Source of the DNA: Candidatus Gastranaerophilales bacterium
GTDB taxonomy: Bacteria; Cyanobacteriota; Vampirovibrionia; Gastranaerophilales; Gastranaerophilaceae
Direction: 5' to 3'
NCBI GenBank assembly: GCA_944322835.1
Contig: CALUQF010000005.1
Location: forward strand, 1 to 32,070
DNA: 32,070 nt
Made by a program: the position numbers and the translations under genes. The first letter of the stretch is position 1, and every line of letters begins with the position of its first letter. The notes under the pieces are model-generated. The model worked only from the letters and a program-made list of their open reading frames with translations, was not told where the DNA came from and did not search any database. Below, piece by piece: positions 17,260 through 25,679 of the stretch.

Positions 17260-17793
17260 TTACGCCCCCCTCTTTCTCAACATTGAAATCCCTGCAATAA
17301 CAATCGTTAATAGCAGAGAAACCAATTCAAATGCCCAAACATAATTTACAAAAATCCCTTTTGCAAATGCAAGAATGTTATCATAAGCACTTATTTGTTC
17401 AAGCCCCGTAAAATTAAATGTATCAGGTTTTACAAGCAAAGAAATCATAACAATGTATATAAACGCTAGTACAAAAATTGCCATGCTTAATAAAAGAATA
17501 TAAGATACAACACTCTTTTTTCTCACATCCTGCTTATCGCGAGCGTGTTTTCCAAAATTTCCCCTGAACATTATTGAAACCCCGAGTATAATGGGAACCG
17601 CTAATCCATATATGGCAGCCTGAATTATAGCATTGTATTCAGAGCCTAGTATATAGAAAAACAACGCGCCTAAAAAGAATACACAAACTGATGCAAGAAG
17701 AGAATAAATAACATTTCTTGCAAACAGCGCCGCAAGCGCAAATGCAATAATCATAAAAGATGCAGAATAAAATATTATAGAATTATCAATCAT
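17260..17793 (-). CDS. nuoJ: NADH-quinone oxidoreductase (complex I) subunit J
   Basis: 177 residues with about five membrane helices. It is a membrane-arm subunit next to NuoK and NuoH. The NVIYSLLASVCVFFLGALFFYI segment near residues 28-49 and AIIQAAIYGLAVPIILGVSIMF (about 56-77) match the family, including the TM3 region where a pi-bulge is known; the usual QVIVYVGAIMVLFLF version is divergent here. The gene overlaps the end of nuoI by 8 nt and ends one base before the nuoK ATG. Confidence 0.93.
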   Translation of the reverse strand: MIDNSIIFYSASFMIIAFALAALFARNVIYSLLASVCVFFLGALFFYILGSEYNAIIQAAIYGLAVPIILGVSIMFRGNFGKHARDKQDVRKKSVVSYILLLSMAIFVLAFIYIVMISLLVKPDTFNFTGLEQISAYDNILAFAKGIFVNYVWAFELVSLLLTIVIAGISMLRKRGA

Positions 17794-18160
17794 CCGTACC
17801 TCCTTTATAGATTAAGTTTAAATCATTTTTATCACTGCTTGCAAGTTCGTATTCTTTTGTTAACTTAATAGCGCCTTTCGGACAATAATAAGCACAGTTT
17901 CCGCAAAAAATACATTTTTTTAAATCGAATTTGTAAAAATAAACCTTACCCTCATCATTTTTTCTGTATTCAATAGCGCCTGACGGGCAAACTCTTTTGC
18001 AGATTCCGCACCCTACACATCCGTCAACGGACGGCTTGCCCCTGAATGCATCGTTCAAAACTCTTCTTTTTTCAGGATACTCTAAAGTTACCGGTCTTTT
18101 AAAAAGATGTTTAAATACCGTCCATAAACCTTCCCACAAAGCTTTAAATTCTTTAATCAT
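17786..18160 (-). CDS. nuoI: NADH-quinone oxidoreductase (complex I) subunit I, two [4Fe-4S] ferredoxin domain
   Basis: 124 residues. Two complete 4Fe-4S motifs are present: CVGCGICKRVCP (Cys48, 51, 54, 58) and CIFCGNCAYYCP (Cys83, 86, 89, 93). The protein passes electrons from the peripheral arm toward cluster N2 in NuoB. An N-terminal amphipathic stretch (EFKALWEGLWTVFKHLFKRP) is the usual membrane-surface helix. It is somewhat short for the family because the C-terminal tail is brief. ATGA overlap with nuoH; 8-nt overlap with nuoJ. With NuoEFG missing, NuoI would be the natural entry point for a ferredoxin-type donor. Confidence 0.96.
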   Translation of the reverse strand: MIKEFKALWEGLWTVFKHLFKRPVTLEYPEKRRVLNDAFRGKPSVDGCVGCGICKRVCPSGAIEYRKNDEGKVYFYKFDLKKCIFCGNCAYYCPKGAIKLTKEYELASSDKNDLNLIYKGGTDD

Positions 18161-19224
18161 GCCAGCTCTCCCATTTTAATCAGGACAGCGATGAAAAGGT
18201 TTATGATTGAAAGCGGCAGTAGATAAACCCATGAGAATTTCAACAAATCAAATGCCGCAAGCCTTGGAAGAGTCGCTCTAATCCATATCATTACAAATAG
18301 AATAATTCCTGCCTTCAAAAACAGCCAAAAAGCCTGCTCAAAATAGATTAAAAACGAAGAGTTAAATAAATATTTCCCGAAAGGAGAAAGATATCCGCCC
18401 AAAAACAGAACGGCAATAAACATTGAATTAGCAAACATCATTGCATATTCTCCGAGGTAAAAAAGCGCAAACCTCATGCCGGAATATTCGGTATTATATC
18501 CGCACACAAGTTCGCTTTCTGCCTCCGGCAAATCAAACGGACACCTGTTGAGTTCTGCCAAAATTGAGATAAACATAATAATAAACCCCAATACACAAGG
18601 AAACATAAACCAGCCGAAAAACCCCCATTTAGAAAACTGGGCCATAGTTATTCCCGTGAGATTCATAGAAGAAGAGAGTACTGCTATTGACAAAACTACA
18701 AAAGTAATTGGAAGTTCATAGCTCAATACCTGCGAAATACTCCGCATAGCTCCCAATAGTGAATATTTATTATTACTTGCCCAGCCGGCTAAAAATATAC
18801 TTATTACGGGGAAAGCGGCAAGAATTAAATATAAAATAACGTTTGTCTGTGTATTTACAAACGTAAACTCCGCACTGTAAGGAATAATCCCGAGAGCTGT
18901 CATTACCGGAATAAATATTATAATCGGCGCAAGATTAAATAAAAACCTGTCAACGCTTTTAGGCGTAATATTTTCTTTACATAAAAGCTTGAAAGCGTCT
19001 GCCAGTGTCTGCAAAACTCCCCAGAAACCGACTCTGTTCGGCCCCTTTCTCTGGGTAAAAAATCCTAAAAGTTTTCTCTCTGCAAGCACCAGCACAAGCA
19101 CAACAACAATTAACGCCGCTGCAATTACGCAAAAAGGGATAATATAAAACGTAATATCGCCAAAAAGTTTTGGAATATTATGCCTCAATAAAAATTCTAT
19201 ATAAAGAAAATAAAGATAATTCAT
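18157..19224 (-). CDS. nuoH: NADH-quinone oxidoreductase (complex I) subunit H
   Basis: 355 residues from the chosen start, about eight membrane helices. It forms the quinone-binding chamber at the junction of the two arms. Family signatures are AERKLLGFFTQRKGPNRVGF, GVLQTLADAFKLLCKE, LAELNRCPFDLPEAESELV and WIRATLPRLAAFDLLKFSW. ATG 19224 is preferred over an upstream in-frame ATG at 19284, which would add 20 residues inside nuoD: it is one base beyond the nuoD stop and has GGAGG at a good distance. It ends with ATGA overlap into nuoI. Confidence 0.96.
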   Translation of the reverse strand: MNYLYFLYIEFLLRHNIPKLFGDITFYIIPFCVIAAALIVVVLVLVLAERKLLGFFTQRKGPNRVGFWGVLQTLADAFKLLCKENITPKSVDRFLFNLAPIIIFIPVMTALGIIPYSAEFTFVNTQTNVILYLILAAFPVISIFLAGWASNNKYSLLGAMRSISQVLSYELPITFVVLSIAVLSSSMNLTGITMAQFSKWGFFGWFMFPCVLGFIIMFISILAELNRCPFDLPEAESELVCGYNTEYSGMRFALFYLGEYAMMFANSMFIAVLFLGGYLSPFGKYLFNSSFLIYFEQAFWLFLKAGIILFVMIWIRATLPRLAAFDLLKFSWVYLLPLSIINLFIAVLIKMGELA

Positions 19225-19225
19225 T

Positions 19226-20320
19226 CTATTTATCCACCTCCGGCAGAATAATATCCAGTGACCCTGCAATTGCAATTGCATCATTTAAGTATTCACCAAC
19301 CAGAAGTTTTCTAAGAAGGTTAACCGAATAATAAGAGCCCGTCCTCCATTTTAACCTGTAAGGCCTATCATCTCCCAAAGAGCGTACAAAACAAGAAGCA
19401 AGCCCTCTAGGAGCTTCTATTTCCGCATAATAATCCCCCTCCGGAAGCTTTAAATTCAAAGGATTAATCAATTTCTGCTCCAATGCCGGAGCCGATTTTA
19501 AATACTCAAGAGCCTGATGAATAATATTAACGGACTCTCTCATTTCCATAATTCTTGCCTTGTATCTTGCCCAGCAATCTTTCCCGTCTAATACAACAGC
19601 TCCAAAATCAAAACCTTTATACAAATAATCAATGTTTCTTAAATCGTAATTAAGCCCGCTTGCTCTTAAATTAACACCGGTAATTGCATGATTTACAGCA
19701 GTATCAAGCTCCAAAACACCTTTTCCCGAAGTCCGCTTCAAAAAAATCGGGTTTTCGGTAATAATTTTTTCATAATCATTTATTTTGTCCGGCAAAACGG
19801 AAATAATTTCTTCAACATCTTCAAGATAAGCAATATCTTTCCTCACTCCGCCAAACACAAAGTAATTATACATCATTCTCTGCCCTGTAAGCTTTTCAAA
19901 ATATCTTAAAATCATCTCCCGTTCTCTAAATGCGTAAAAATACGGTGATATTGCTCCCAAATCCATAAGAAAAGCTCCGACCCACAACAGGTGAGAAGAT
20001 ATTCTGTTGAGTTCAAGCAACATTACCCTTATTGCTCTTACCTTGTCCGGAAGCTCAACCTCAAACGCCTGCTCGACAATTCTGCACAAAAGCTCTGAAT
20101 AAAAACATCCCGCCAGATAATCAATCCTGTCCACGGTCGGCAGATACTGAATATAACTCATTTTCTCCGCCATTTTTTCCATTCCGCGGTGCAAATATCC
20201 GATATCCGGCTCACAGGAGAGAATTTTCTCCCCCTCAAGCTCGAGGATAAGACGCAAAACCCCGTGTGTAGACGGGTGCTGCGGTCCGAGATTAAGTTTA
20301 AGCTTCATTGTTGCCGTCAT
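19226..20320 (-). CDS. nuoD: NADH-quinone oxidoreductase (complex I) subunit D, 49-kDa type
   Basis: 364 residues from the chosen start. It is the quinone-site subunit related to the [NiFe]-hydrogenase large subunit. Signatures are NLGPQHPSTHGVLRLILELEG, IGYLHRGMEKMAE, YLPTVDRIDYLAG and EAPRGLASCFV. The hydrogenase Ni-binding cysteines are absent as expected for complex I. Possible ATGs are 20341, 20320 (MTATMKLK) and 20308 (MKLKLNL). 20320 has GAGG about 10 nt upstream and gives the usual short N-terminus before GPQHPS; 20308 is also possible. It overlaps the end of nuoC, so translation is coupled. Confidence 0.95.
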   Translation of the reverse strand: MTATMKLKLNLGPQHPSTHGVLRLILELEGEKILSCEPDIGYLHRGMEKMAEKMSYIQYLPTVDRIDYLAGCFYSELLCRIVEQAFEVELPDKVRAIRVMLLELNRISSHLLWVGAFLMDLGAISPYFYAFREREMILRYFEKLTGQRMMYNYFVFGGVRKDIAYLEDVEEIISVLPDKINDYEKIITENPIFLKRTSGKGVLELDTAVNHAITGVNLRASGLNYDLRNIDYLYKGFDFGAVVLDGKDCWARYKARIMEMRESVNIIHQALEYLKSAPALEQKLINPLNLKLPEGDYYAEIEAPRGLASCFVRSLGDDRPYRLKWRTGSYYSVNLLRKLLVGEYLNDAIAIAGSLDIILPEVDK

Positions 20321-20735
20321 TCCACACCAACCTCGTATCATCCTGAACGTAATCTTTTCTTAGAGGAAATCCCTTCCAATCTTCCGGCATGTAAAGCCTT
20401 TTAAGGTTTTCATTTCCCGTAAATTTGACTCCGAATAAATCGTAAATCTCATTCTCATCAGCCTTTGCCGATTCAAAAATATCTGCAATACTTTCAACTT
20501 CACCATCAACAGTAATGGATATAAACAAATCCTCTTCATCATCCGTTGAATACATATGATAAATAAGTTCGGTTCTTCCCTCCCCCTTATCATTTGCAAT
20601 AATTTCTTTCAGCATATTATATGTATAATTGGCCGTCACAAAACCTATAACCCCTCTGAGATTAGATTTAATAATAATTTTATTTCCATCCAGCTCACAA
20701 TCATTGAATATTCTCTGAAACTCATTCCAATTCAT
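20298..20735 (-). CDS. nuoC: NADH-quinone oxidoreductase (complex I) subunit C, 30-kDa type
   Basis: 145 residues, compact but complete. It is a peripheral-arm scaffold subunit that docks with NuoD. The family signature lies at the C-terminal end: ENEIYDLFGVKFTGNENLKR, then LYMPEDWKGFPLRKDY. It is a separate gene, not fused to nuoD as in E. coli. The ATG overlaps the nuoB stop by one base (TAATG), with GGAGG upstream. Confidence 0.95.
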   Translation of the reverse strand: MNWNEFQRIFNDCELDGNKIIIKSNLRGVIGFVTANYTYNMLKEIIANDKGEGRTELIYHMYSTDDEEDLFISITVDGEVESIADIFESAKADENEIYDLFGVKFTGNENLKRLYMPEDWKGFPLRKDYVQDDTRLVWNDGNNEA

Positions 20736-21265
20736 TAAGCACCTCCTTTCACTTCCAGCATCTTATTGTTTTCTTTCAGAGCGGAAGTGTGTGCATTCAC
20801 AAACTCTTTTCTATGCAAAACCGATTCTTTTTTAATTTTATCCTGTAATTTTCTTATCGCATCAATTAACGCTTCAGGCCTTGGCGGACACATCGGAAGA
20901 TATATATCAACCGGAATAATCTTATCTATTCCGTTAACAACAGAATAAGAAGTTTCCGCAAACATTCCGCCTCCGCAAGTGCAGGCACCCATTGCAATAA
21001 CATATTTCGGTTCCGGCATCTGTTCATACAGCATTAAAAGCACCGGCGCCATTTTGTATGTAATAGTTCCCGCGCAAATTAACAAATCAGCCTGCCTCGG
21101 AGACCCCCTGAATACTTCAGAGCCGAACCTTGCTATATCATTATCGGAAGCAACTGTCTGCATCATCTCGATTCCGCAGCAAGAGGTCGCAAAAGTCAAT
21201 GGCCAGAGTGAATTTGCTCTGCTCCAGTTTAAAATATAATCAATTGAAGAAATTATTATATTCAC
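20735..21265 (-). CDS. nuoB: NADH-quinone oxidoreductase (complex I) subunit B, cluster N2 carrier
   Basis: 176 residues from GTG 21265. It carries the terminal [4Fe-4S] cluster N2. The ligands are visible as [10 protein letters not shown] (Cys29, Cys30), MGACTCGGG (Cys95) and PMCPPRPE (Cys126). A longer open frame extends into nuoA, but GTG 21265 overlaps the nuoA stop (GTGA), has AGG at the right distance and begins at the usual place before [15 protein letters not shown]. It overlaps nuoC by one base. Confidence 0.95.
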   Translation of the reverse strand: MNIIISSIDYILNWSRANSLWPLTFATSCCGIEMMQTVASDNDIARFGSEVFRGSPRQADLLICAGTITYKMAPVLLMLYEQMPEPKYVIAMGACTCGGGMFAETSYSVVNGIDKIIPVDIYLPMCPPRPEALIDAIRKLQDKIKKESVLHRKEFVNAHTSALKENNKMLEVKGGA

Positions 21266-21615
21266 AGCCACCTCAATACTTTTTTCTCTACAGCAAACCA
21301 GAGACCGAATAATAGTAAAGCTACAAAAATAAAAGCCTCTATAGCCGCAAACCATCCGAGCATTCCTAAAAATACTGCAAACGGATAAAGAAAAATTGTT
21401 TCTATATCAAATATCAAAAATAAAACCGCATAATTAAAATACTTAACATCAAATTCAATTCTTGCGTCAGCTTCCGGCTCAATCCCGCATTCATATGTTG
21501 TATCCTTAACCGCGCTTTTTTTTCTGTACTGGCAGATAAACCCCGCTATCACCATCGCTATTGCAAAAAGTGTTGACAGAATTATAAAAACTGATAGGCA
21601 AACAAGTTCTTTCAC
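21262..21615 (-). CDS. nuoA: NADH-quinone oxidoreductase (complex I) subunit A, first gene of the nuo operon
   Basis: 117 residues with three membrane helices. Signatures are [22 protein letters not shown] and [19 protein letters not shown]. The start is GTG 21615 with GAGGG upstream. It begins the 11-gene series A-B-C-D-H-I-J-K-L-M-N. No clear -35/-10 pair was found in the 82-nt divergent gap to the TPR gene, so the operon promoter is not assigned (TAGAAT near 21640 on the minus strand is a weak candidate). Confidence 0.95.
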   Translation of the reverse strand: MKELVCLSVFIILSTLFAIAMVIAGFICQYRKKSAVKDTTYECGIEPEADARIEFDVKYFNYAVLFLIFDIETIFLYPFAVFLGMLGWFAAIEAFIFVALLLFGLWFAVEKKVLRWL

Positions 21616-21656
21616 TAAATCAAACCCTCTTAAAATTATTCTACTAAAAAACTTTC

Positions 21657-21665
21657 TGATATAAT
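21657..21665 (+). promoter_or_regulatory. Extended -10 promoter for the TPR protein gene
   Basis: TGATATAAT is a perfect extended -10. Transcription would start near 21672, giving a leader of about 26 nt before ATG 21698. No convincing -35 is visible. Confidence 0.5.
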
Positions 21666-21697
21666 AGATATTATTATGTAATATTAAGTTAAATAAT

Positions 21698-22342
21698 ATG
21701 CGCCAATTGATTAAATTTTTACTAACAATTTTTCTTATATGTATAATAACACCCGCTTATTCAGCAATAAAAGGTGGATTAGAGTATCAAATTCCAATTG
21801 ATTACTCTAAGCTAAGCGAGAATGAGTTAGAAGAAAAAGCCGGTTTTTACTATAATCTTGCAATGAAAACCGGAAGTTTGAATGACGAAATGACAGCAGC
21901 ATTGAATTTATACCACATGCTGGCGCATAAAAATCCGGCTAATATTGAATATAAAATCAAACTGGGTACATTATACGACATTATAGGTAAAGATCGTTAT
22001 GCCAAAGGGTGCTTTTTTGACGCCATTGGTGTTGACAAAAGCAGGCCGGAAGCATTTTTTAGATTAGGGGAATTTTATTACAGACGTGAAATGTACAAAA
22101 GAGCATTAAAAATGTATAAAATTGCTTATACAAAGGGCTATACACGCCATTACGAAACTCTGTATAAAATGGGCGACACATATCTAAAACTCGGCGACAC
22201 CAAAGCCGCTCTAAAATATTTAAAATCAGCCTCAGAAATAAGTCCTAATTCGGAATTAACAGAAAAAATAACAAAAGCAGAAAACGCGGATACACTTAAT
22301 CAGGAATACTATTCCGACACAAGGATAAGATTGGAAGAATAA
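21698..22342 (+). CDS. Exported tetratricopeptide-repeat protein
   Basis: 214 residues. Residues 1-23 (MRQLIKFLLTIFLICIITPAYSA) form a signal peptide with likely cleavage after AYSA, so the protein is exported to the periplasm. Residues about 82-190 form at least three TPR-like helix pairs: IEYKIKLGTLYDIIGKDRYA, PEAFFRLGEFYYRREMYKRA and YETLYKMGDTYLKLGDTKAA, the last followed by SASEISPNS. TPR domains bind partner proteins; no enzymatic domain is present. The ribosome site is weak. It stands alone between the divergent nuo operon and the lipid cluster, so the context gives no specific partner. Confidence 0.85.
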   Translation: MRQLIKFLLTIFLICIITPAYSAIKGGLEYQIPIDYSKLSENELEEKAGFYYNLAMKTGSLNDEMTAALNLYHMLAHKNPANIEYKIKLGTLYDIIGKDRYAKGCFFDAIGVDKSRPEAFFRLGEFYYRREMYKRALKMYKIAYTKGYTRHYETLYKMGDTYLKLGDTKAALKYLKSASEISPNSELTEKITKAENADTLNQEYYSDTRIRLEE

Positions 22343-22648
22343 ATTTCAAGCTTTAACAGCAGCTTAGTAGATTGGATAAAACACAACAAATAAATTGATT
22401 GCGTTATTTTTACTATTATAGAATATATTATAAATTACAATGTACTGTTTTATTAAGCAATATAGAATTATGAGTAAATTATAATAAATTGTTGGGTTGC
22501 ACCCAACCTACGGAACTATAGTATTTGTATAATGCGCAAAAGAGAAGCTTACAAAAAGTTAATGTTGGATACCCCCCCCACAACTAAACCAGGGAATAAC
22601 TTCCCCTAAACCTATAAACTTCTAAACTCCACAACTCTACCACAAAAG
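22343..22648. other. Gene-free gap with one hairpin repeat and a C-run
   Basis: 306 nt between the TPR gene and the end of fabH. It is AT-rich, holds the hairpin repeat at 22489-22513 and an eight-C run near 22572, and has no credible open frame. No strong terminator with a U-tract is seen for either flanking gene. Confidence 0.6.
22489..22513. repeat. GTTGGGT/ACCCAAC hairpin repeat
   Basis: TTGTTGGGTTGCACCCAACC continuing TACGG. The arms GTTGGGT and ACCCAAC pair perfectly. Related copies are at 31330-31354 (inverted) and 31537-31562, with a decayed copy at 31202-31224. Confidence 0.8.
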
Positions 22649-23659
22649 CTAGCAGATACCTTCTCTTAATCTGACAATAGCTCCGCCCCAGGTCATACCT
22701 GCACCGAATCCGCAAAGAACTGCGGTTGAGCCGAGTTTAACTTTTCCCTTTTCAACACTTTCTGCAAGAGCAAGCGGGATTGAAGCTGCTGATGTGTTAC
22801 CATAATACTTAATATTCGTTACAACTTTTTCATCAGAATACCCTAAGCGTTCCTGAACAGCCTGAATAATTCTGATATTTGCCTGATGCGGGATAAGATA
22901 ATCAATATCTTCAGCCTTCATTCCTGCACCGGTAATAAGATTTTCTACATAGTGAGGAAGAATTTTAGCAACAAAGGCGTAAACCCCTTTACCATTCATT
23001 CTTATACCCTTTGGCTTCGGTTCATACTGTTCAACGAGAGGGCAGTTTTTGCCGTCAAAAGAAAGTTCGATTAAATCGCCAATACGTCCGTCTGATTTAA
23101 TATCAATTGCTATAACATCATCAATGCCATCATCAGAAGCTGTTACAACCATAGCTCCAGCAGCATCACCGAACAGAATTGATGTTGCTCTGTCTTCCCA
23201 GTTAACAAGACGGGAATTATTATCCGTTGCAACAATCAAAATCTTTTTATACATTCCTGAGCCGATATAAGCTTTTGCAATACTTAAGCCGTAAATCAAA
23301 CCTGTGCAGGCTGCAGTGATATCAAAAGCCGGAATCTGGTTTGTAATCCCGAGTCTTGCTTGAATATGGCAGGCTATAGCAGGATATAAATCCGGAGGTG
23401 CAGAAGAAGCAGCCAGAATTAAATCAAGTTCTTCCGGCTTAATATTTGCTTTTTCTAAAGCCCTTTGAGCTGCCTCAAAACCTAAATCTACAGCATTCTG
23501 TTCGCCTGATACAACTCTTCTTTCTTTTATACCGGTTCTGGTATAAATCCATTCGTCAGATGTATCATACAATTTTGTTAAATCGTCATTTGTAATAACC
23601 GTCTCAGGTAAGCTATACCCGACACCGGCAATTTTTAAAGGAATAATATTAGTTCCCAT
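22649..23659 (-). CDS. fabH: Beta-ketoacyl-ACP synthase III
   Basis: 336 residues, usual length. It starts fatty-acid synthesis by condensing an acyl-CoA primer (typically acetyl-CoA) with malonyl-ACP in the cytoplasm. The catalytic triad is visible: Cys118 (DITAACTGLIYG), His258 (LIPHQANIRI) and Asn288 (YYGNTSAASIPLAL). The glycine-rich GFGAGMTWGGAIVR end is intact. It follows plsX by 28 nt as the last gene of the DUF177-rpmF-plsX-fabH cluster. Confidence 0.97.
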   Translation of the reverse strand: MGTNIIPLKIAGVGYSLPETVITNDDLTKLYDTSDEWIYTRTGIKERRVVSGEQNAVDLGFEAAQRALEKANIKPEELDLILAASSAPPDLYPAIACHIQARLGITNQIPAFDITAACTGLIYGLSIAKAYIGSGMYKKILIVATDNNSRLVNWEDRATSILFGDAAGAMVVTASDDGIDDVIAIDIKSDGRIGDLIELSFDGKNCPLVEQYEPKPKGIRMNGKGVYAFVAKILPHYVENLITGAGMKAEDIDYLIPHQANIRIIQAVQERLGYSDEKVVTNIKYYGNTSAASIPLALAESVEKGKVKLGSTAVLCGFGAGMTWGGAIVRLREGIC

Positions 23660-23687
23660 TAATTTCCTTTGCCCCTTTTCTCTGCCC

Positions 23688-24743
23688 TTATCCTTCTATT
23701 GATTCTGAAATCTTGCTGTTAACGCCTGTTTCAACTGCTTCTTTTGCAACTCTTACAGCATTTTTAATAGCGTACGCTCTGCTTCTGCCGTGTGAAATAA
23801 CAGTTATGCCCTTAACACCAAGAAGCAATGCTCCGCCAAATTCTTCATAGTTGATTTTTTCGTATATTCTTTTCATAAACGGTTTTGCAAGAAGCCCGAT
23901 AATCATACCTAAAAAGTCTGATTTAAACTCACTCTTAATCATTTTAAACAACAAAGAAGAAGTTCCTTCCGTAACTTTAAGAACAACATTTCCGACAAAA
24001 CCATCACAGATAACAACGTCGCAAAGGTTCAAGAATAACTCCCTGCCTTCAATATTACCCATAAAGTTAAATTTTTCTTTTTCTTCTTCCAAAAGATTAT
24101 ATGTATTTTGGGCAAGCTCATTACCTTTACCGGCTTCTTCACCGATATTTAAAACACCGACTCTTGGTCTTTCAATTCCTAAAACATTTTTAGAAAAAGT
24201 CATGCCCATAATGGCAAATTGTCTAAGCATTTGCGGAGTACAGTTGCTGTTTGCGCCTGCATCAATAATAACAATTGGTTTTTTCATCGTAGGAAGAGTA
24301 ACTGCAATTGCCGGCCTGTCAATTCCCGGAATCCTTCCAAGACCAAATAAGCTTGATGCCATAGCAGCTCCGGTAGAGCCTGCTGCAACAAGAGCGTCAG
24401 AGCTTCCTGTTGCAACCGAATTTACCGATAATACTATTGAGGAATTTTTCTTTTTACGAATAGCTTGTCCGGGAGCTTCGCCCATTTCAATAATTTCTGA
24501 TGCGTGAGTTATTTTGATATCAAGAGATTTAACATCAACTCTTACCCTGCGTTTACGGCCGGCCTTGCCGCAGTCTGATAAAAAACCTTCCTGCTGTATT
24601 ACTTCAAGACAGTGTTCTATTCTATCCTGTTTGCCTACCAGTTCTAACGCTACTCCGTAATCCGCTGCTGCCCATACTGCACCTGCTACTATCTCAAATG
24701 GAGCATGGTCACCACCCATTGCATCTATAGCTATTCTTGTCAT
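23688..24743 (-). CDS. plsX: Phosphate acyltransferase PlsX
   Basis: 351 residues. It converts acyl-ACP and phosphate to acyl-phosphate, the donor for the first acylation of glycerol-3-phosphate in membrane lipid synthesis; peripheral membrane enzyme. Signatures are the N-terminal IAIDAMGGDHAP, SSDALVAAGSTGAAMASSLF, VIIDAGANSNCTPQML, VGVLNIGEEAGKGNE and CDVVICDGFVGNVVLKVTEG. Between rpmF (27 nt upstream) and fabH (28 nt downstream), the standard position. A 218-residue open frame on the opposite strand inside it is a shadow. Confidence 0.97.
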   Translation of the reverse strand: MTRIAIDAMGGDHAPFEIVAGAVWAAADYGVALELVGKQDRIEHCLEVIQQEGFLSDCGKAGRKRRVRVDVKSLDIKITHASEIIEMGEAPGQAIRKKKNSSIVLSVNSVATGSSDALVAAGSTGAAMASSLFGLGRIPGIDRPAIAVTLPTMKKPIVIIDAGANSNCTPQMLRQFAIMGMTFSKNVLGIERPRVGVLNIGEEAGKGNELAQNTYNLLEEEKEKFNFMGNIEGRELFLNLCDVVICDGFVGNVVLKVTEGTSSLLFKMIKSEFKSDFLGMIIGLLAKPFMKRIYEKINYEEFGGALLLGVKGITVISHGRSRAYAIKNAVRVAKEAVETGVNSKISESIEG

Positions 24744-24770
24744 CTTCCTCTTCCCTTTATTACTTAGATA

Positions 24771-25142
24771 CTAAGCTTCAGGCTTGTCTTCCGTTGTTTC
24801 AGCTTCTTCAGCTTTAACTTCTTCTTCTGCCTTTACTTCTTCAACTTTTTCTTCAACTACAGCTTCTTCTGCTTTAGTTTCTTCAACCTTAGCTTCAGCT
24901 TTCTTTGTTGATTTTTTAGTCTTTTTAGCTTCTTTTACTTCAGCTTTTGCTTCTTCTGCAAAACCTTCTGCTTTTCTTGAAACAACTTTGCCCTTATATG
25001 TTCCGCAAGCTGTACAAACTGTGTGAGTTAAAACCTTTGAACCGCAATTAGGACATGTTGTTAATTCAGGCTTTGTTGCCTTCCAATTTGATCTTCTTTT
25101 TCCTTGAGCGCTGTGCCCTGTTCTTTTCTTTGGTACTGCCAT
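24771..25142 (-). CDS. rpmF: Ribosomal protein bL32 with long charged C-terminal extension
   Basis: 123 residues, about twice the usual length of 55-60. Residues 1-58 are a normal bL32: MAVPKKRTGHSAQGKRRSNW, then a zinc ribbon with Cys30, Cys33 (CPNC) and Cys43, Cys46 (CTAC). From about residue 60 follows a tail made of Lys, Ala, Glu and Val in short repeats (KAEVKEAKK, KAEAKVEETKAEE), with a basic middle and an acidic end (AEEAETTEDKPEA). The tail is probably a long exposed helix or disordered. AGGA precedes the ATG. Neighbours (DUF177 before, plsX after) are the classical ones. Confidence 0.95.
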   Translation of the reverse strand: MAVPKKRTGHSAQGKRRSNWKATKPELTTCPNCGSKVLTHTVCTACGTYKGKVVSRKAEGFAEEAKAEVKEAKKTKKSTKKAEAKVEETKAEEAVVEEKVEEVKAEEEVKAEEAETTEDKPEA

Positions 25143-25187
25143 TTTTCCTATACCTTTCTATTCTTGAGTACTACTTATATATCGGTT

Positions 25188-25679
25188 TTATTTATTCTTT
25201 TCTATCGGAATATTTTTAAAAATATCCATTCTGCTGTCGTGAGGTTTTATTTCTTCATCTGATACAAATAATCCCTCATTACAATTTATACCACAAACTT
25301 TTTTATTTGGTAACTGTAATATTACAGATTGATACAATAAGTCATAAACATCAATTTCTTTTTCTCCGTTCAAATCCGTAATAAACTGTCCTGACTGGAG
25401 TTCGACCTCCTGAGCGTATTCATCATAAAGTGAATGTTTTGCAAAAGTTTCATCAATATCAAAATCTAAATCATATTGAAATTTATTGAGACACCTGTCA
25501 CACTCGAGCGTAATTACTCCTTCTGCGTGTCCTTTTGCTTCTATAAAACCGCCCAGAGACTTAAAATCCAACTCTGCCGTAATCTTGCACCCTTCAAGTT
25601 CTTTAATCTCATCATCAAAATCTACATGAAGAGTCTTATCGGGTTCGCGTTCTATATCGTCAATCGAGACTTTAAGCAT
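25188..25679 (-). CDS. yceD: DUF177 (YceD-like) family protein
   Basis: 163 residues from ATG 25679. The family signature is the central LECDRCLNKFQYD (Cys60, Cys63) with a second cysteine pair near the end (KVCGINCNEG, Cys129 and Cys133), suggesting a zinc site. YceD/DUF177 proteins sit next to rpmF in most bacteria and are implicated in ribosomal RNA/50S maturation. A longer frame begins at 25724, but ATG 25679 overlaps the end of the preceding gene by 8 nt (CCGTATGCTTAAAG) and fits the family N-terminus (MLKVSIDDI). Confidence 0.88.
   Translation of the reverse strand: MLKVSIDDIEREPDKTLHVDFDDEIKELEGCKITAELDFKSLGGFIEAKGHAEGVITLECDRCLNKFQYDLDFDIDETFAKHSLYDEYAQEVELQSGQFITDLNGEKEIDVYDLLYQSVILQLPNKKVCGINCNEGLFVSDEEIKPHDSRMDIFKNIPIEKNK

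Noticed and set aside
21266-21355. Longer N-terminus for NuoB inside nuoA
   Set aside because: The added residues are nuoA read in another frame; the GTG overlapping the nuoA stop has a ribosome site and gives the usual NuoB start.
23851-24507. 218-codon open frame on the plus strand inside plsX
   Set aside because: It is the antisense shadow of the conserved plsX coding region; no ribosome site, and the composition is that of a complementary strand.
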